25,158 nt of DNA from UBA1550 sp049294435. Lineage in GTDB: Bacteria > Patescibacteriota > Minisyncoccia > Phycocordibacterales > UBA1550. The notes beneath the pieces were generated by a model. It searched no databases and had not been told where the DNA came from. It saw only the letters and a list, made by a program, of their open reading frames with translations. The position numbers were made by a program, and so were the translations under genes. Within the stretch, counting starts at the first letter, position 1. Every line of letters starts with the position of its first letter. Below are positions 13,055 through 20,467 of the stretch, piece after piece. The stretch is from positions 1-25,158 of the forward strand of contig JBAQCU010000004.1 in assembly GCA_049294435.1 (NCBI GenBank), written 5' to 3'.

Positions 13055-13063
13055 AGTATATCA
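13055..13063 (-). promoter_or_regulatory. Extended -10 box of the second PaaX/Cas2-like gene
   Basis: On the minus strand TGATATACT lies 9 nt before the ATG. No -35 match exists at the usual spacing, because that position is occupied by the palindrome. Confidence 0.6.
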
Positions 13064-13113
13064 TACTATCCCAAATCTCTAGCCATGACTAGAGATTTGG
13101 GATAGATAGTATG
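13062..13113. promoter_or_regulatory. Palindrome upstream of the second PaaX/Cas2-like gene
   Basis: The core arms CTATCCCAAATCTCTAG and complement (13066-13082, 13089-13105) are perfect over 17 bp around CCATGA. Outer CATACTATC and GATAGTATG add a second, offset repeat. It overlaps the promoter and is likely an operator. Confidence 0.82.
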
Positions 13114-13160
13114 TATTAAAAAATAATTCCCATTTCAGACGAGAGTATGCTTCGCAAAAA

Positions 13161-13937
13161 CTACCCTCGCCTTGTGAGAATTTCTGCGGGGCCGTCGGTA
13201 ATAAGGATAGTATGTTCAAAATGCGCGCTACGCTTATGGTCTTTGGTTACATAGGTATACCCGTCTGGCATGAGTTTTATATAGCGCGTTCCTTCGTTTA
13301 CAATAGGCTCGAGGGCAAGCACCATGCCTGGTTTGAGCTTCATCCCCTGCCCGCGCGCGCCGTAGTTTGCGATGTGCGGGTCCTCATGCTGGCTGTACCC
13401 AACCCCATGCCCGCCAAGCTCCTCAACCACCACAAAGCCGTGCTCCTTCACATATTTTTCTATAGCATAGCCGATGTCACCAGTAGTGTTCCCCGCGCGC
13501 GCGGCTAGAATACCCGCCGCAAGTGCGCCCTCGGTTGCCGCAATAAGTTTTGTCGCATTCTCGTCTATTTTCCCAACCGGCACCGTGAGAGCCGAGTCGG
13601 TAAAAAGCCCGTTATGTTTAAGCCCTGTGTCAATACCAATAATATCGCCTTTTTTAAGCGAGCGGTCGCTGCCAATACCATGCACTATTTCATCATTCAC
13701 AGAGACACAAAGTGTTCCTGGGTAAGGGCTTGAGGTTCCCTCGGGGCGATAATTGAGAAAAGCCGGCTCATCTCCACCATCACGCATCAATTTTTCTGCA
13801 AGCTTATCAAGCTCGCCTGTGGTAACGCCCGGTTTTATTGCATCGCGGATTGCAGACAAAATACGCGCGAGGCGTTTGCCACCTTCGCGAATTATTTCTA
13901 TCTCTTCTTTAGTTTTTATCATTCCTTTGCTTGTCAT
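13161..13937 (-). CDS. map: Methionine aminopeptidase, type I
   Basis: This metal-dependent enzyme removes the initiator methionine from nascent proteins. The 258-residue product covers the whole type I fold: IKTKEEIEIIREGGKRLARIL at the start, HGIGSDRSLKKGDIIGIDTG with the first metal Asp, TDSALTVPVG with the second, GHGVGYSQHEDPHI with the metal His and catalytic His, LEPIVNEGT with the metal Glu, and the last Glu in HFEHTILIT. Two starts are possible: 13937 (used here) and 13922, where AAGGA lies too close. It follows adk by 8 bp, the common secY-adk-map order, although three foreign-looking genes separate adk from secY. Confidence 0.97.
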   Translation of the reverse strand: MTSKGMIKTKEEIEIIREGGKRLARILSAIRDAIKPGVTTGELDKLAEKLMRDGGDEPAFLNYRPEGTSSPYPGTLCVSVNDEIVHGIGSDRSLKKGDIIGIDTGLKHNGLFTDSALTVPVGKIDENATKLIAATEGALAAGILAARAGNTTGDIGYAIEKYVKEHGFVVVEELGGHGVGYSQHEDPHIANYGARGQGMKLKPGMVLALEPIVNEGTRYIKLMPDGYTYVTKDHKRSAHFEHTILITDGPAEILTRRG

Positions 13938-13945
13938 TTTATAAT

Positions 13946-14539
13946 TTAAATACCAAGTCCTTTTTTAATATCGTTAAATACGTCTTCTGGCTTTTGCTCT
14001 CCATTAATTTGAAGAAAGCGGTATGTTGGGTTTGTTCTATAGTACTCAATCACAGGAATTACGTCCTTTGTGAAGAATGCAAAACGACGAGCAACTACTT
14101 CTGGTTTCAAATCATCTGAGCGTCCGCGACCACGAAGTCTTTCCTCAGCCCACTCCTGTGATACATCTAGAAAAACAACTGCAGGGTTTACTCGGTCAAA
14201 AAAAGGAAGAGCTGTGTCCAATATCTTTGCCTCTGGGAGCGCGCGTGGAGCCCCATCAAAAACTAGATGTTCATTACCTTTGAAGTTCTGAATAAACGCT
14301 GTCGCCCACATCCATACAGCCAGAAAGTCCGGCTGGCGATTACCCGCCTCAATAATTTTTCTCGCTCGTTCCCATGTATTACCAGCTTCAGTAACATACT
14401 TTCTGAAGTAAGCTCCAGTTTCAATATAAAGAACCTGAGTTTCTGGTGAATGCTCTGCGAGATACCTTTTTAGGTGCTCAGATTGCATTCCTTTCCCTGC
14501 ACCAGAGCGTCCAGTAAATATAACAGTTTGAAGATTCAT
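13946..14539 (-). CDS. adk: Adenylate kinase-like nucleoside monophosphate kinase
   Basis: Adenylate kinase interconverts AMP, ADP and ATP. The 197-residue product has the P loop GRSGAGKG (9-16), the AMP-binding DGAPRALPEA (family usual DGFPR, so Phe is Ala here), and RGRGRSDDLKPEVVARR near 134-150. The LID is of the short type. The N-terminal sequence and YIETGAYFRKYV are more diverged than standard Adk, so specificity for another NMP is possible. Position next to map supports adk. The ATG is 6 nt after a possible -10 (TACACT), and a terminator at 14588-14616 separates it from the upstream gene, suggesting its own transcription. Confidence 0.88.
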   Translation of the reverse strand: MNLQTVIFTGRSGAGKGMQSEHLKRYLAEHSPETQVLYIETGAYFRKYVTEAGNTWERARKIIEAGNRQPDFLAVWMWATAFIQNFKGNEHLVFDGAPRALPEAKILDTALPFFDRVNPAVVFLDVSQEWAEERLRGRGRSDDLKPEVVARRFAFFTKDVIPVIEYYRTNPTYRFLQINGEQKPEDVFNDIKKGLGI

Positions 14540-14587
14540 TTTGTTAGTGTATCAAGAATAGGAGCTAAAACAAAATAATGGCAAACA

Positions 14588-14616
14588 AAAACACGGATTT
14601 GCCAGATCCGTGTTTT
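14588..14616. terminator. Terminator after the gene at 14637
   Basis: AAACACGGAT pairs with ATCCGTGTTT around TTGCCAG-like loop bases, with A and T tails. It separates the small unknown gene from adk. Confidence 0.75.
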
Positions 14617-14636
14617 AAGTGGTGCCGAGGCAACCG

Positions 14637-15002
14637 TCAACCCTGCTGAAAGGCGTGCTGTCGATCATCCAAACCATGCAACGAGGATGAGCCGTCCTTG
14701 GAATATTGCATCCCCGCTTTCATCCCTTCATAAAAGAACTTCATGAACAGGTCTTGGATTTCGCATCCGTCCATGAGGTACCCGAGCTCCATGAGGGCAT
14801 TCAGCGTTGTAGCCAGTTGTTGCTTCTTTGAACCAAAGCCAGCGACAGTACTTTCATCGTCCGCTACCGTCATATGATGAAGCATCACCGCGTCAGGCAC
14901 ATGCTCGCGCGCCACCTCGAGAGAATCTTCACTCGTAACGAACGGCGACAACTCTCCATCACCACAATCCTCAACGAGAATCGCCAGATTTACAATTGCC
15001 AT
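14637..15002 (-). CDS. Hypothetical protein, 121 residues
   Basis: Not recognised. The acidic protein starts MAIVNLAILVEDCGDGELSP and has a middle stretch with a helical look (ATTLNALMELGYLMDGCEIQ), ending with a glutamine- and histidine-containing tail. It lacks a signal peptide and membrane segments. It has a strong ribosome site (GAAAGGTAGGTG before the ATG), unlike the leaderless genes, and its own promoter at 15063-15091 and terminator. Base composition looks more GC-rich than the neighbours at 15173-16672. It sits with two other unknown genes between secY and adk, which suggests insertion of accessory genes. Confidence 0.75.
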   Translation of the reverse strand: MAIVNLAILVEDCGDGELSPFVTSEDSLEVAREHVPDAVMLHHMTVADDESTVAGFGSKKQQLATTLNALMELGYLMDGCEIQDLFMKFFYEGMKAGMQYSKDGSSSLHGLDDRQHAFQQG

Positions 15003-15062
15003 ATTACACCTACCTTTCTGGCTAATTAGCCTGTTTATTGAACTACAAAATTTCTACCTTAT

Positions 15063-15091
15063 ATTATATCACATTGTGACAAGGAGCGCAA
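15063..15091 (-). promoter_or_regulatory. Promoter of the gene at 14637
   Basis: On the minus strand TTGCGC (15091-15086) and TATAAT (15068-15063) are 17 bp apart; the predicted leader is about 55 nt and contains the strong Shine-Dalgarno sequence. Confidence 0.7.
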
Positions 15092-15172
15092 GTTTTTGCA
15101 ACGCCAACAGCACCCTCACAATAAGGGTACATGGCACCTATTCTTTGGCTACTCACCTTTTATTTTAATCTG

Positions 15173-15727
15173 TTAATTATAATCAGGATTACTAGCTATT
15201 GTTTTTGCAAAGCCTTCTCTCCGTTCCTGCGCAGTCTTTTTTGCAAGCTCAATAATCTTATCCTTTAGCCCATAATCATTGGGGATATCTACGAGATCAG
15301 CCTCATTTTTATGATAAAGAAAACTCTCAATATAGCTCTCAAAAAGTGCCTTCGTTCTTTTTTCTATGCCTGGCAGATAAACTTCGATTTTCTTCCCCTC
15401 AATAGCCTCCGATACGGAAGAGTAAAATGGATACAGTGGGCCATGTTCGTCAATTTTAGTGTTAAAGGTGCCGGGAAGACAGAGTGTGTCCTTGATTGCT
15501 TCCCAAAGATCATCAAAAGAATTAGCATTCTGAATTGCAAACTGAAGTATCTCCCGCTTTTTCTTCTCCTTCTCATCATCAGGAAGCTCAATACGCCCCT
15601 GCCCAGGGGCTCCGCCGACAATTTTATTCTCAAACCGGCTCTGTAGATCATCGAGGTTCGACTGGTCCTTTATTTTTTGTGGTTTAAATTCTTCCATCGT
15701 AGTCTTTAATAATTTATCAAATGGCAT
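15173..15727 (-). CDS. Hypothetical protein, 184 residues
   Basis: Not recognised. The product is charged and mostly helical in appearance, with an early Gly/Pro patch (GGAPGQGRIELPDDEKEKKK near 38-57), then ILQFAIQNANSFDDLWEAIK, and a lysine/arginine-rich C-terminus. The NSFDDLWEAIKDT stretch resembles helical modules in CPR proteins of unknown role. There is no signal peptide or membrane segment. It follows the 15773 gene by 45 bp in the same direction, so the two may form an operon. Confidence 0.7.
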   Translation of the reverse strand: MPFDKLLKTTMEEFKPQKIKDQSNLDDLQSRFENKIVGGAPGQGRIELPDDEKEKKKREILQFAIQNANSFDDLWEAIKDTLCLPGTFNTKIDEHGPLYPFYSSVSEAIEGKKIEVYLPGIEKRTKALFESYIESFLYHKNEADLVDIPNDYGLKDKIIELAKKTAQERREGFAKTIASNPDYN

Positions 15728-15772
15728 TACGCACTTGTGACTGAAATAGAGTCTTTTGATGTCTCATATTTC

Positions 15773-16672
15773 TTAAGGTCTGTCGCTCTGACCTTTTAAA
15801 CCTTCTATCTCCTTTAGAAAGTGCGTTCCTTCGAGCTTTTTCTCGATTTTAGAATACATACTCTTATTTTCTAAATATCTATTTGGCATATCACGTACTG
15901 CCCCATAAAACTTCTCTGGAGACTCTGTATTTTCTATGCTCTCCCAATAGCTTTCCCAAAGTGTATCTTTAATCGATTCATGGGCTTGGTTTACAAAAGA
16001 AGGGTCAATTTTTATCGCCTTCAACATAAAATCCCTATCCTTGGTTAATAAACTCGGTATTTCATCTGAATACCCGCCAGATCCGCGGGTTCGCTGACCT
16101 GTTTTGAGAAGTCTTAGCATGATTTCTGGATCGCTCTTGATCCGCTCGGAAAGAAGATCATTGTCTATACTCCCACCAACGTTGATAACATCAAATATAA
16201 AATCCTCATCATTCAGTAATTCTTTTGGGAATAATTGAGCATGACGGAACCCTATATTATAACGATTTGCTAATATAAATTTAAGCACCTCGCGATCATG
16301 TTTCCACTGTTCAATAAACCTCTCCGTGTTATTATAGGCTACCTTATTTTGTTCTTCTCTTGAAAGATACCTGCCCACATCGTCAAGGTCTAGTTTCCCT
16401 TGAACGATTCTTTCGAGCACTTTTGACCGATCAAGATTCATCTCATTCCCCGACTCATGTAGAACATCTGCCGCAGACTCACCCTTAAGATTTCCTTCTC
16501 GCAAATTCTTATCAGCCTGCCTTTCTGCCTCCAATAGATGTTTGTCTGCGCTCTCCCTCACGAAACCCGTCCCATCCTCAGTATTTACGAAATCATCACG
16601 AAAAGCGCGTGGCAAATCTTTTACTTCCTTATATTCTGGGTTGCTTGGGTTAAAACTTTTTTCTGGGTTCAT
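15773..16672 (-). CDS. Hypothetical protein with DUF4116-like helical repeats
   Basis: The 299-residue product is soluble and acidic. Its middle part (about 120-245) has repeating helical units with D-x-D/E-F-hydrophobic patterns, for example LLNDEDFIFDVINVGGS, IKSDPEIMLRLLKTG and LLTKDRDFMLKAIKIDPSFV. These resemble DUF4116-type repeats; the match is by pattern only. The N-terminal 110 residues are rich in Glu, Asp and Arg and probably partly disordered. It is the first of three unknown genes following secY. Function cannot be inferred. Confidence 0.7.
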   Translation of the reverse strand: MNPEKSFNPSNPEYKEVKDLPRAFRDDFVNTEDGTGFVRESADKHLLEAERQADKNLREGNLKGESAADVLHESGNEMNLDRSKVLERIVQGKLDLDDVGRYLSREEQNKVAYNNTERFIEQWKHDREVLKFILANRYNIGFRHAQLFPKELLNDEDFIFDVINVGGSIDNDLLSERIKSDPEIMLRLLKTGQRTRGSGGYSDEIPSLLTKDRDFMLKAIKIDPSFVNQAHESIKDTLWESYWESIENTESPEKFYGAVRDMPNRYLENKSMYSKIEKKLEGTHFLKEIEGLKGQSDRP

Positions 16673-16742
16673 GGTGCGGGGTTATGATTTAGGGCGGTTA
16701 CTAATCCCCAAAGTATATACCCGCTGCCGACACGCTGTCAAC

Positions 16743-16809
16743 CAAAAATTCAAAGGGAAAAACAGGATGAAACCGTTGGTTTCATCCTGTTTTTCCCTTT
16801 GAATTTTTG
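16743..16809. terminator. Very long perfect hairpin between secY and the unknown gene cluster
   Basis: Two 32-bp arms pair without a mismatch around a GTT loop; the stem runs from CAAAAATTC at the base to GATGAAACC at the tip. A and T tracts at the base allow bidirectional termination. At 32 bp it is much longer than a normal intrinsic terminator. Confidence 0.8.
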
Positions 16810-16810
16810 C

Positions 16811-16920
16811 CTCGGAGCGAGGGATGCCTCTTGTACGGGGACTTGAGAGCGCGACGGCGCGAGCACGAGGAATTTTCTAGCAAGAAAATATCCGTACCCC
16901 GCACAAGACGGCTCCCGAGC
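16811..16920. repeat. Imperfect inverted repeat downstream of secY
   Basis: CTCGG and CCCGAG bound a 110-bp stretch; inside, TCTTGTACGGGG is opposite CCCCGCACAAGA, and TTTTCTAGCAAGAAAA forms a small hairpin. It lies directly after the secY stop and beside the 32-bp-stem hairpin. Confidence 0.55.
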
Positions 16921-16923
16921 AGT

Positions 16924-18195
16924 TTAATACTCCCTCATCGTTATCTGCGCATCAATCTTTTTTACAAGATCAAGAACAACAGAAACAATAATGAGGAGAG
17001 CTGTGCCACCTATTGATAGGCTCGCAATCTTTGTGAGGTTTTGCATTATGAGTGGCAAAACTGCAATTAGACCGAGGAACACTGCGCCTACGAGTGTGAT
17101 GCGTGTGAGAATCTTTGAAAGATACTCTGAGGTGGATGCGCCGGGGCGAATGCCTGGAATAAACGCGCCATTTTTCTGAAGGTTATTTGAAATTGCCTCA
17201 GGGTCAAAGGTGACCGCCGTGTAGAAGAATGTAAATACAAACACAAACACAAAGTAGAGCGCGCCGTGAATCCAGCCATTAGTAAGAAACTTTTGGATAA
17301 AGAGCGCAATCGACTGAATCGTGCCGTTACCCATTGTTGCGAGCGCATTCGCGACGATTGTAGGAATTGTCAAAATTGAAAGCGCGAAAATGATTGGAAT
17401 AACGCCTGCTTGGTTTAAGCGGAGAGGAAGGTATGTCATTGTTCCGCCAGTTGTGTGGTTACCACGAACTTGCTTTGCGTAAGTAATTGGCACTGGACGC
17501 TCTGCTTCTGTCATATAAACAACTGCTCCGATAAGTAGAATAGTTGCAACAATCGCAGCAATATACATAGGAATCTGTGACACATCAAAAGTAAACAAAA
17601 GTTGCCCAACTGTTGCGGGAATACTTGAAACTATGCCGGCAAAAATAATGAGCGAAACTCCATTGCCAATACCAAATTCAGAAATGAGTTCACCAACCCA
17701 CATAAGGAGAATTGACCCAGCCGCAACAATAATAGTGTTTGTGAAAATTTCAAACGGCGTTAATCCAACGAGAATCCCCTGTTGCCCCAAGTACGCAAGA
17801 AGTCCGTATCCTTGCATTAAAGCTAAAGGGACGGTAAGAAGACGAGAATACTGTGTCATCTTGCGACGACCAATCTCGCCCTCTTCGTTCTGCATCTGCT
17901 TTATTTTTGGCGACATCATCGTCAAAAGTTGCATAATAATAGATGCTGTAATATACGGCCCGACACCAAGCATCACAATGGACACCGCGGACAAACCGCC
18001 TCCAGTGATGATATTTAAAAATCCGAGCGCCTGATCATTTGCAAGAAGAGCGCCGAGGTTTTGCCCTGCAGCCGCTGGAATAGGGATATTCGCGAGCAAA
18101 CGGAATAGAACGAGCGCCACAAGCATAAAGAGCACACGACGACGAAGGGTTGCGTCCTCTATGATCATCTTTAGTTTGCGCATTAATGTATCCAT
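16924..18195 (-). CDS. secY: Preprotein translocase subunit SecY
   Basis: SecY is the channel subunit of the Sec translocon in the cytoplasmic membrane. The 423-residue product has about ten hydrophobic segments, from RRVLFMLVALVLFRLLANIP (TM1) to a final TM before KKIDAQITMREY. Family landmarks include the plug region after TM1, ITASIIMQLL, and cytoplasmic loop residues AKQVRGN with RLNQAGVIPIIFA. The start at 18195 (MDTLMRKLKMI) fits family length; the frame opens earlier at 18231 but would read repeat DNA. The word-repeat element with its terminator-like hairpin lies between rplO and secY, so secY expression may be partly uncoupled from the ribosomal genes. Confidence 0.96.
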   Translation of the reverse strand: MDTLMRKLKMIIEDATLRRRVLFMLVALVLFRLLANIPIPAAAGQNLGALLANDQALGFLNIITGGGLSAVSIVMLGVGPYITASIIMQLLTMMSPKIKQMQNEEGEIGRRKMTQYSRLLTVPLALMQGYGLLAYLGQQGILVGLTPFEIFTNTIIVAAGSILLMWVGELISEFGIGNGVSLIIFAGIVSSIPATVGQLLFTFDVSQIPMYIAAIVATILLIGAVVYMTEAERPVPITYAKQVRGNHTTGGTMTYLPLRLNQAGVIPIIFALSILTIPTIVANALATMGNGTIQSIALFIQKFLTNGWIHGALYFVFVFVFTFFYTAVTFDPEAISNNLQKNGAFIPGIRPGASTSEYLSKILTRITLVGAVFLGLIAVLPLIMQNLTKIASLSIGGTALLIIVSVVLDLVKKIDAQITMREY

Positions 18196-18199
18196 GGTA

Positions 18200-18325
18200 T
18201 TGGGGAACATTTGACATTTGACCGTTGACATTTGACTGGAGAATAATTTGCCTTTGGCAAATTATTCTCCCGTATTTTGTTTCCCGTCAATTGTCAGTTG
18301 TTACATGTTAATTGTTAATTGTTAC
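18200..18325. repeat. Word-repeat intergenic element with central hairpin, copy 2
   Basis: CATTTGAC-type words lie left of a perfect 15-bp hairpin (18238-18270; GGAGAATAATTTGCC, TTT loop), and TCAATTGTC/TTAATTGT words right of it. The hairpin core ATTTGCC-NNN-GGCAAAT equals that of the copies at 1577 and 22471. It occupies the whole rplO-secY gap. Confidence 0.75.
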
Positions 18326-18768
18326 TTCACCGTACCTCCAAGCTTTTCAACAGCAGTCTTTGCAGGTTCCGAAATTAAACATCCGCGAATGTCTAGCTTT
18401 TTATCAAATTCTCCCGAGGCTAAAATTTTCACCATAGGAACTTTGTTGCCCTTTTTCTCTACGAGTGCGTGCTCAAGCAAAACTTTTGGTGTAATGCGAT
18501 CACCGTTTTTGAATTCAATATTTAGAATTCCAAGATTAAGGACAACATAATGTGAATATTCAGTTTTGAACTGATTACGTGACACACCTTCTCCACGAAG
18601 CTTTGGAAGCTTCTTGATAGTATCACGCATCTGTGGGCGCTTGCGATGTCCAGCGCGAGCATCCTGACCTTTTGTGCCACGACCAGAAGTCTTGCCACGC
18701 TTTCCTCCACGCCCAACAACCTTCTTTACGGCGCGCGGTTTTCTTGTTTTTACTTCGTGTGCTTGCAT
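18322..18768 (-). CDS. rplO: 50S ribosomal protein L15 (uL15)
   Basis: uL15 is a late-assembly large-subunit protein. The 148-residue product has the glycine- and arginine-rich N-terminal extension (VVGRGGKRGKTSGRGTKGQD) and RKRPQMRDTIKKLPKLRG, followed by the globular part ending AVEKLGGTVK. Length is typical. It starts 15 bp after rpsE; in most bacteria rpmD (L30) lies at this point and it is absent here, as reported for CPR bacteria. Confidence 0.96.
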   Translation of the reverse strand: MQAHEVKTRKPRAVKKVVGRGGKRGKTSGRGTKGQDARAGHRKRPQMRDTIKKLPKLRGEGVSRNQFKTEYSHYVVLNLGILNIEFKNGDRITPKVLLEHALVEKKGNKVPMVKILASGEFDKKLDIRGCLISEPAKTAVEKLGGTVK

Positions 18769-18783
18769 AGTAGTATTGTTAAA

Positions 18784-19473
18784 TTATTTTTCAGTCTTCT
18801 CTGGAGCTACAGCAGTATGTTTACTGCGAAGCTGTTTCAAAGCTTTTATTGTCGCGCGCGCGTTGTTCAACTTATTCTTTGAACCAGATAGAATCTTAGC
18901 GCGAACATCCTTGATACCTGCGAGTTCCAACACGTTTCGCACCGAGCTTCCCGCCACCATACCGCGACCTTTCGCTGGCATAATCATCACTGTTGCTGAA
19001 GATTCTTTTGCAGATACTTCGTGAGGAATCATCATACCGCTAGTGAGAAGTACTTTGATCATATTTTTCTTTGCGTTCTTTGTAGCCTTCTCAATAGCCG
19101 CTGCTGTGTCTGCTGCCTTACCGATACCCACACCCACAGAACCTTTGCGGTTTCCTGCAACGAGTGCAACAGAAAATGCGAAACGACGCCCGCCAGCAAC
19201 CACGCGAGTTACGCGACGAATTTGAATGAGCTTGTTGTCAAACTCAGGCTTCACGCGTTCGAAAGTACCTCCGCGAGAACCGCGTGAGGAGCCTCCCTTG
19301 CGAGCACCAGCACCACCGCGAGCAGTAGCGCGACCTAGAGACGCACCACGAACCGGACGAGTAGACGAAGGCGCGCGAACAGGAGCAGAAGCAGTTTGTC
19401 CGCGTCCAAGACGTGAATCTGCTGATTCAGGCGCTGTGGTTTCTGTGGCTTCTTTTACAATGTTTTCTGTCAT
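18784..19473 (-). CDS. rpsE: 30S ribosomal protein S5 (uS5) with long N-terminal extension
   Basis: uS5 helps maintain decoding accuracy at the mRNA entry. The core (about 70-215) is typical: FDNKLIQIRRVTRVVAGGRRF, GNRKGSVGVGIGKAADTAAAI and the GRGMVAGSSVRNVLELAGIKD region. The product is 229 residues, roughly 60 longer than common bacterial S5. The extra N-terminal part is low-complexity, rich in Arg, Gly, Ala and Ser (for example GATARGGAGARKGG-like composition near 48-65), and is probably disordered and RNA-binding. It lies between rplR and rplO. Confidence 0.95.
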   Translation of the reverse strand: MTENIVKEATETTAPESADSRLGRGQTASAPVRAPSSTRPVRGASLGRATARGGAGARKGGSSRGSRGGTFERVKPEFDNKLIQIRRVTRVVAGGRRFAFSVALVAGNRKGSVGVGIGKAADTAAAIEKATKNAKKNMIKVLLTSGMMIPHEVSAKESSATVMIMPAKGRGMVAGSSVRNVLELAGIKDVRAKILSGSKNKLNNARATIKALKQLRSKHTAVAPEKTEK

Positions 19474-19489
19474 AAAATTATTAAAATAT

Positions 19490-19852
19490 TTAGAATACTA
19501 GACCGCCCTCTCGCGCGCCCTCGGCAAACGCGCGTACACGACCAGTAAAGATAAATCCACCGCGGTCAAAGACTACAGAAGAAAGACCTTTTGCCTTTGC
19601 GCTCTTTGCAAGGGTTTCTCCTGCAAGCCTAGCACTCTCTGTCTTTGTCATTTTTTTCTTAGTGCCCTTTAGACCCATATCTGAAACAGCAGAAAGTGTG
19701 AGACCTTTTGTGTCATCAATAATCTGAGCATAAATATAACTGTTTGACTTGAAAACAGCGAGTCGTGGGCGCTCTGAAGTACCCGTTACTTTCGCTCGGA
19801 TACGATTGTGACGACGTGCGCGCTGTCCTTTTTTTGTTAATTTAATAGTCAT
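19490..19852 (-). CDS. rplR: 50S ribosomal protein L18 (uL18)
   Basis: uL18 binds 5S rRNA and anchors it to the large subunit. The 120-residue product shows RARRHNRIRAKVTGTSERPRL, AVFKSNSYIYAQIIDD, and the C-terminal VVFDRGGFIFTGRVRAFAEGAREGGLVF, which is the family's conserved end. Length is normal. It sits between rplF and rpsE in the conserved spc order. Confidence 0.96.
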   Translation of the reverse strand: MTIKLTKKGQRARRHNRIRAKVTGTSERPRLAVFKSNSYIYAQIIDDTKGLTLSAVSDMGLKGTKKKMTKTESARLAGETLAKSAKAKGLSSVVFDRGGFIFTGRVRAFAEGAREGGLVF

Positions 19853-19870
19853 GATGTTTGTTTTAATTAT

Positions 19871-19920
19871 GCCTAAACAAATTCTTTGAATTTGTCGGCC
19901 GACCGCTTTGCGGTTTAGGC
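19871..19920. repeat. Three-way-junction palindrome at the rplF 3' end
   Basis: Outer GCCTAAA and TTTAGGC enclose two hairpins, CAAATTC-TTT-GAATTTG and CCGC-TTT-GCGG, with TCGGCCGA between them. The outer arm includes the rplF stop codon. The fold resembles the centre of element D at 23907-24025. Confidence 0.55.
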
Positions 19921-20448
19921 GGACTTCTTACCCTGCTTGCGACGGACAACTTCCGTAGAATAGCGGATACCCTTGCCCTTGTAAGGCTCTGGCTTCTTGT
20001 TCGCGCGGAGTTGCGCAGAGAACTGCCCAACAGACTCTTTGTTGATTGACGTGAGAGTGAGTGTGTTCTTTTCCTGGAGAACCTTCACGTCAGCAGGGAT
20101 GTTCATAGGAACCTTATGTGAAAAACCAAGTGAGAACACGAGAACATTTCCCTGTGGCTCAACCTTGTAACCAACTCCCTCAATGATGAGTTTCTTTACA
20201 AACGCGGTGTTCACGCCGGCAACCATATTCACGAGGTGTGATGCGTATGTGCCCCAGAGAGCGCGAGCTTCTTTTGAGTTGTTCTTTGGAGTAAACTCTA
20301 TTGTGTTTCCCTCAATCTTTATAACTACGGGACCAACGAAGTCACGAGTAAGCTCACCCAAAGGACCCTTCACTGTAACCATAGTGTCGTTTTGAGTTAC
20401 CATTGTTCCATGAGGAATCGTTACGCCTTTTTTTCCAATTCGTGACAT
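19915..20448 (-). CDS. rplF: 50S ribosomal protein L6 (uL6)
   Basis: uL6 lies near the sarcin-ricin loop and factor-binding site. The 177-residue product has both L6 domains: MSRIGKKGVTIPHG and TVKGPLGELTRDF at the start, and the C-terminal NKEPEPYKGKGIRY-like motif (KKPEPYKGKGIRYSTEVVRRKQGKK). Length is typical. It follows rpsH by 19 bp. Confidence 0.96.
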   Translation of the reverse strand: MSRIGKKGVTIPHGTMVTQNDTMVTVKGPLGELTRDFVGPVVIKIEGNTIEFTPKNNSKEARALWGTYASHLVNMVAGVNTAFVKKLIIEGVGYKVEPQGNVLVFSLGFSHKVPMNIPADVKVLQEKNTLTLTSINKESVGQFSAQLRANKKPEPYKGKGIRYSTEVVRRKQGKKSA

Positions 20449-20467
20449 ATAAGTGTTATATCAATTA

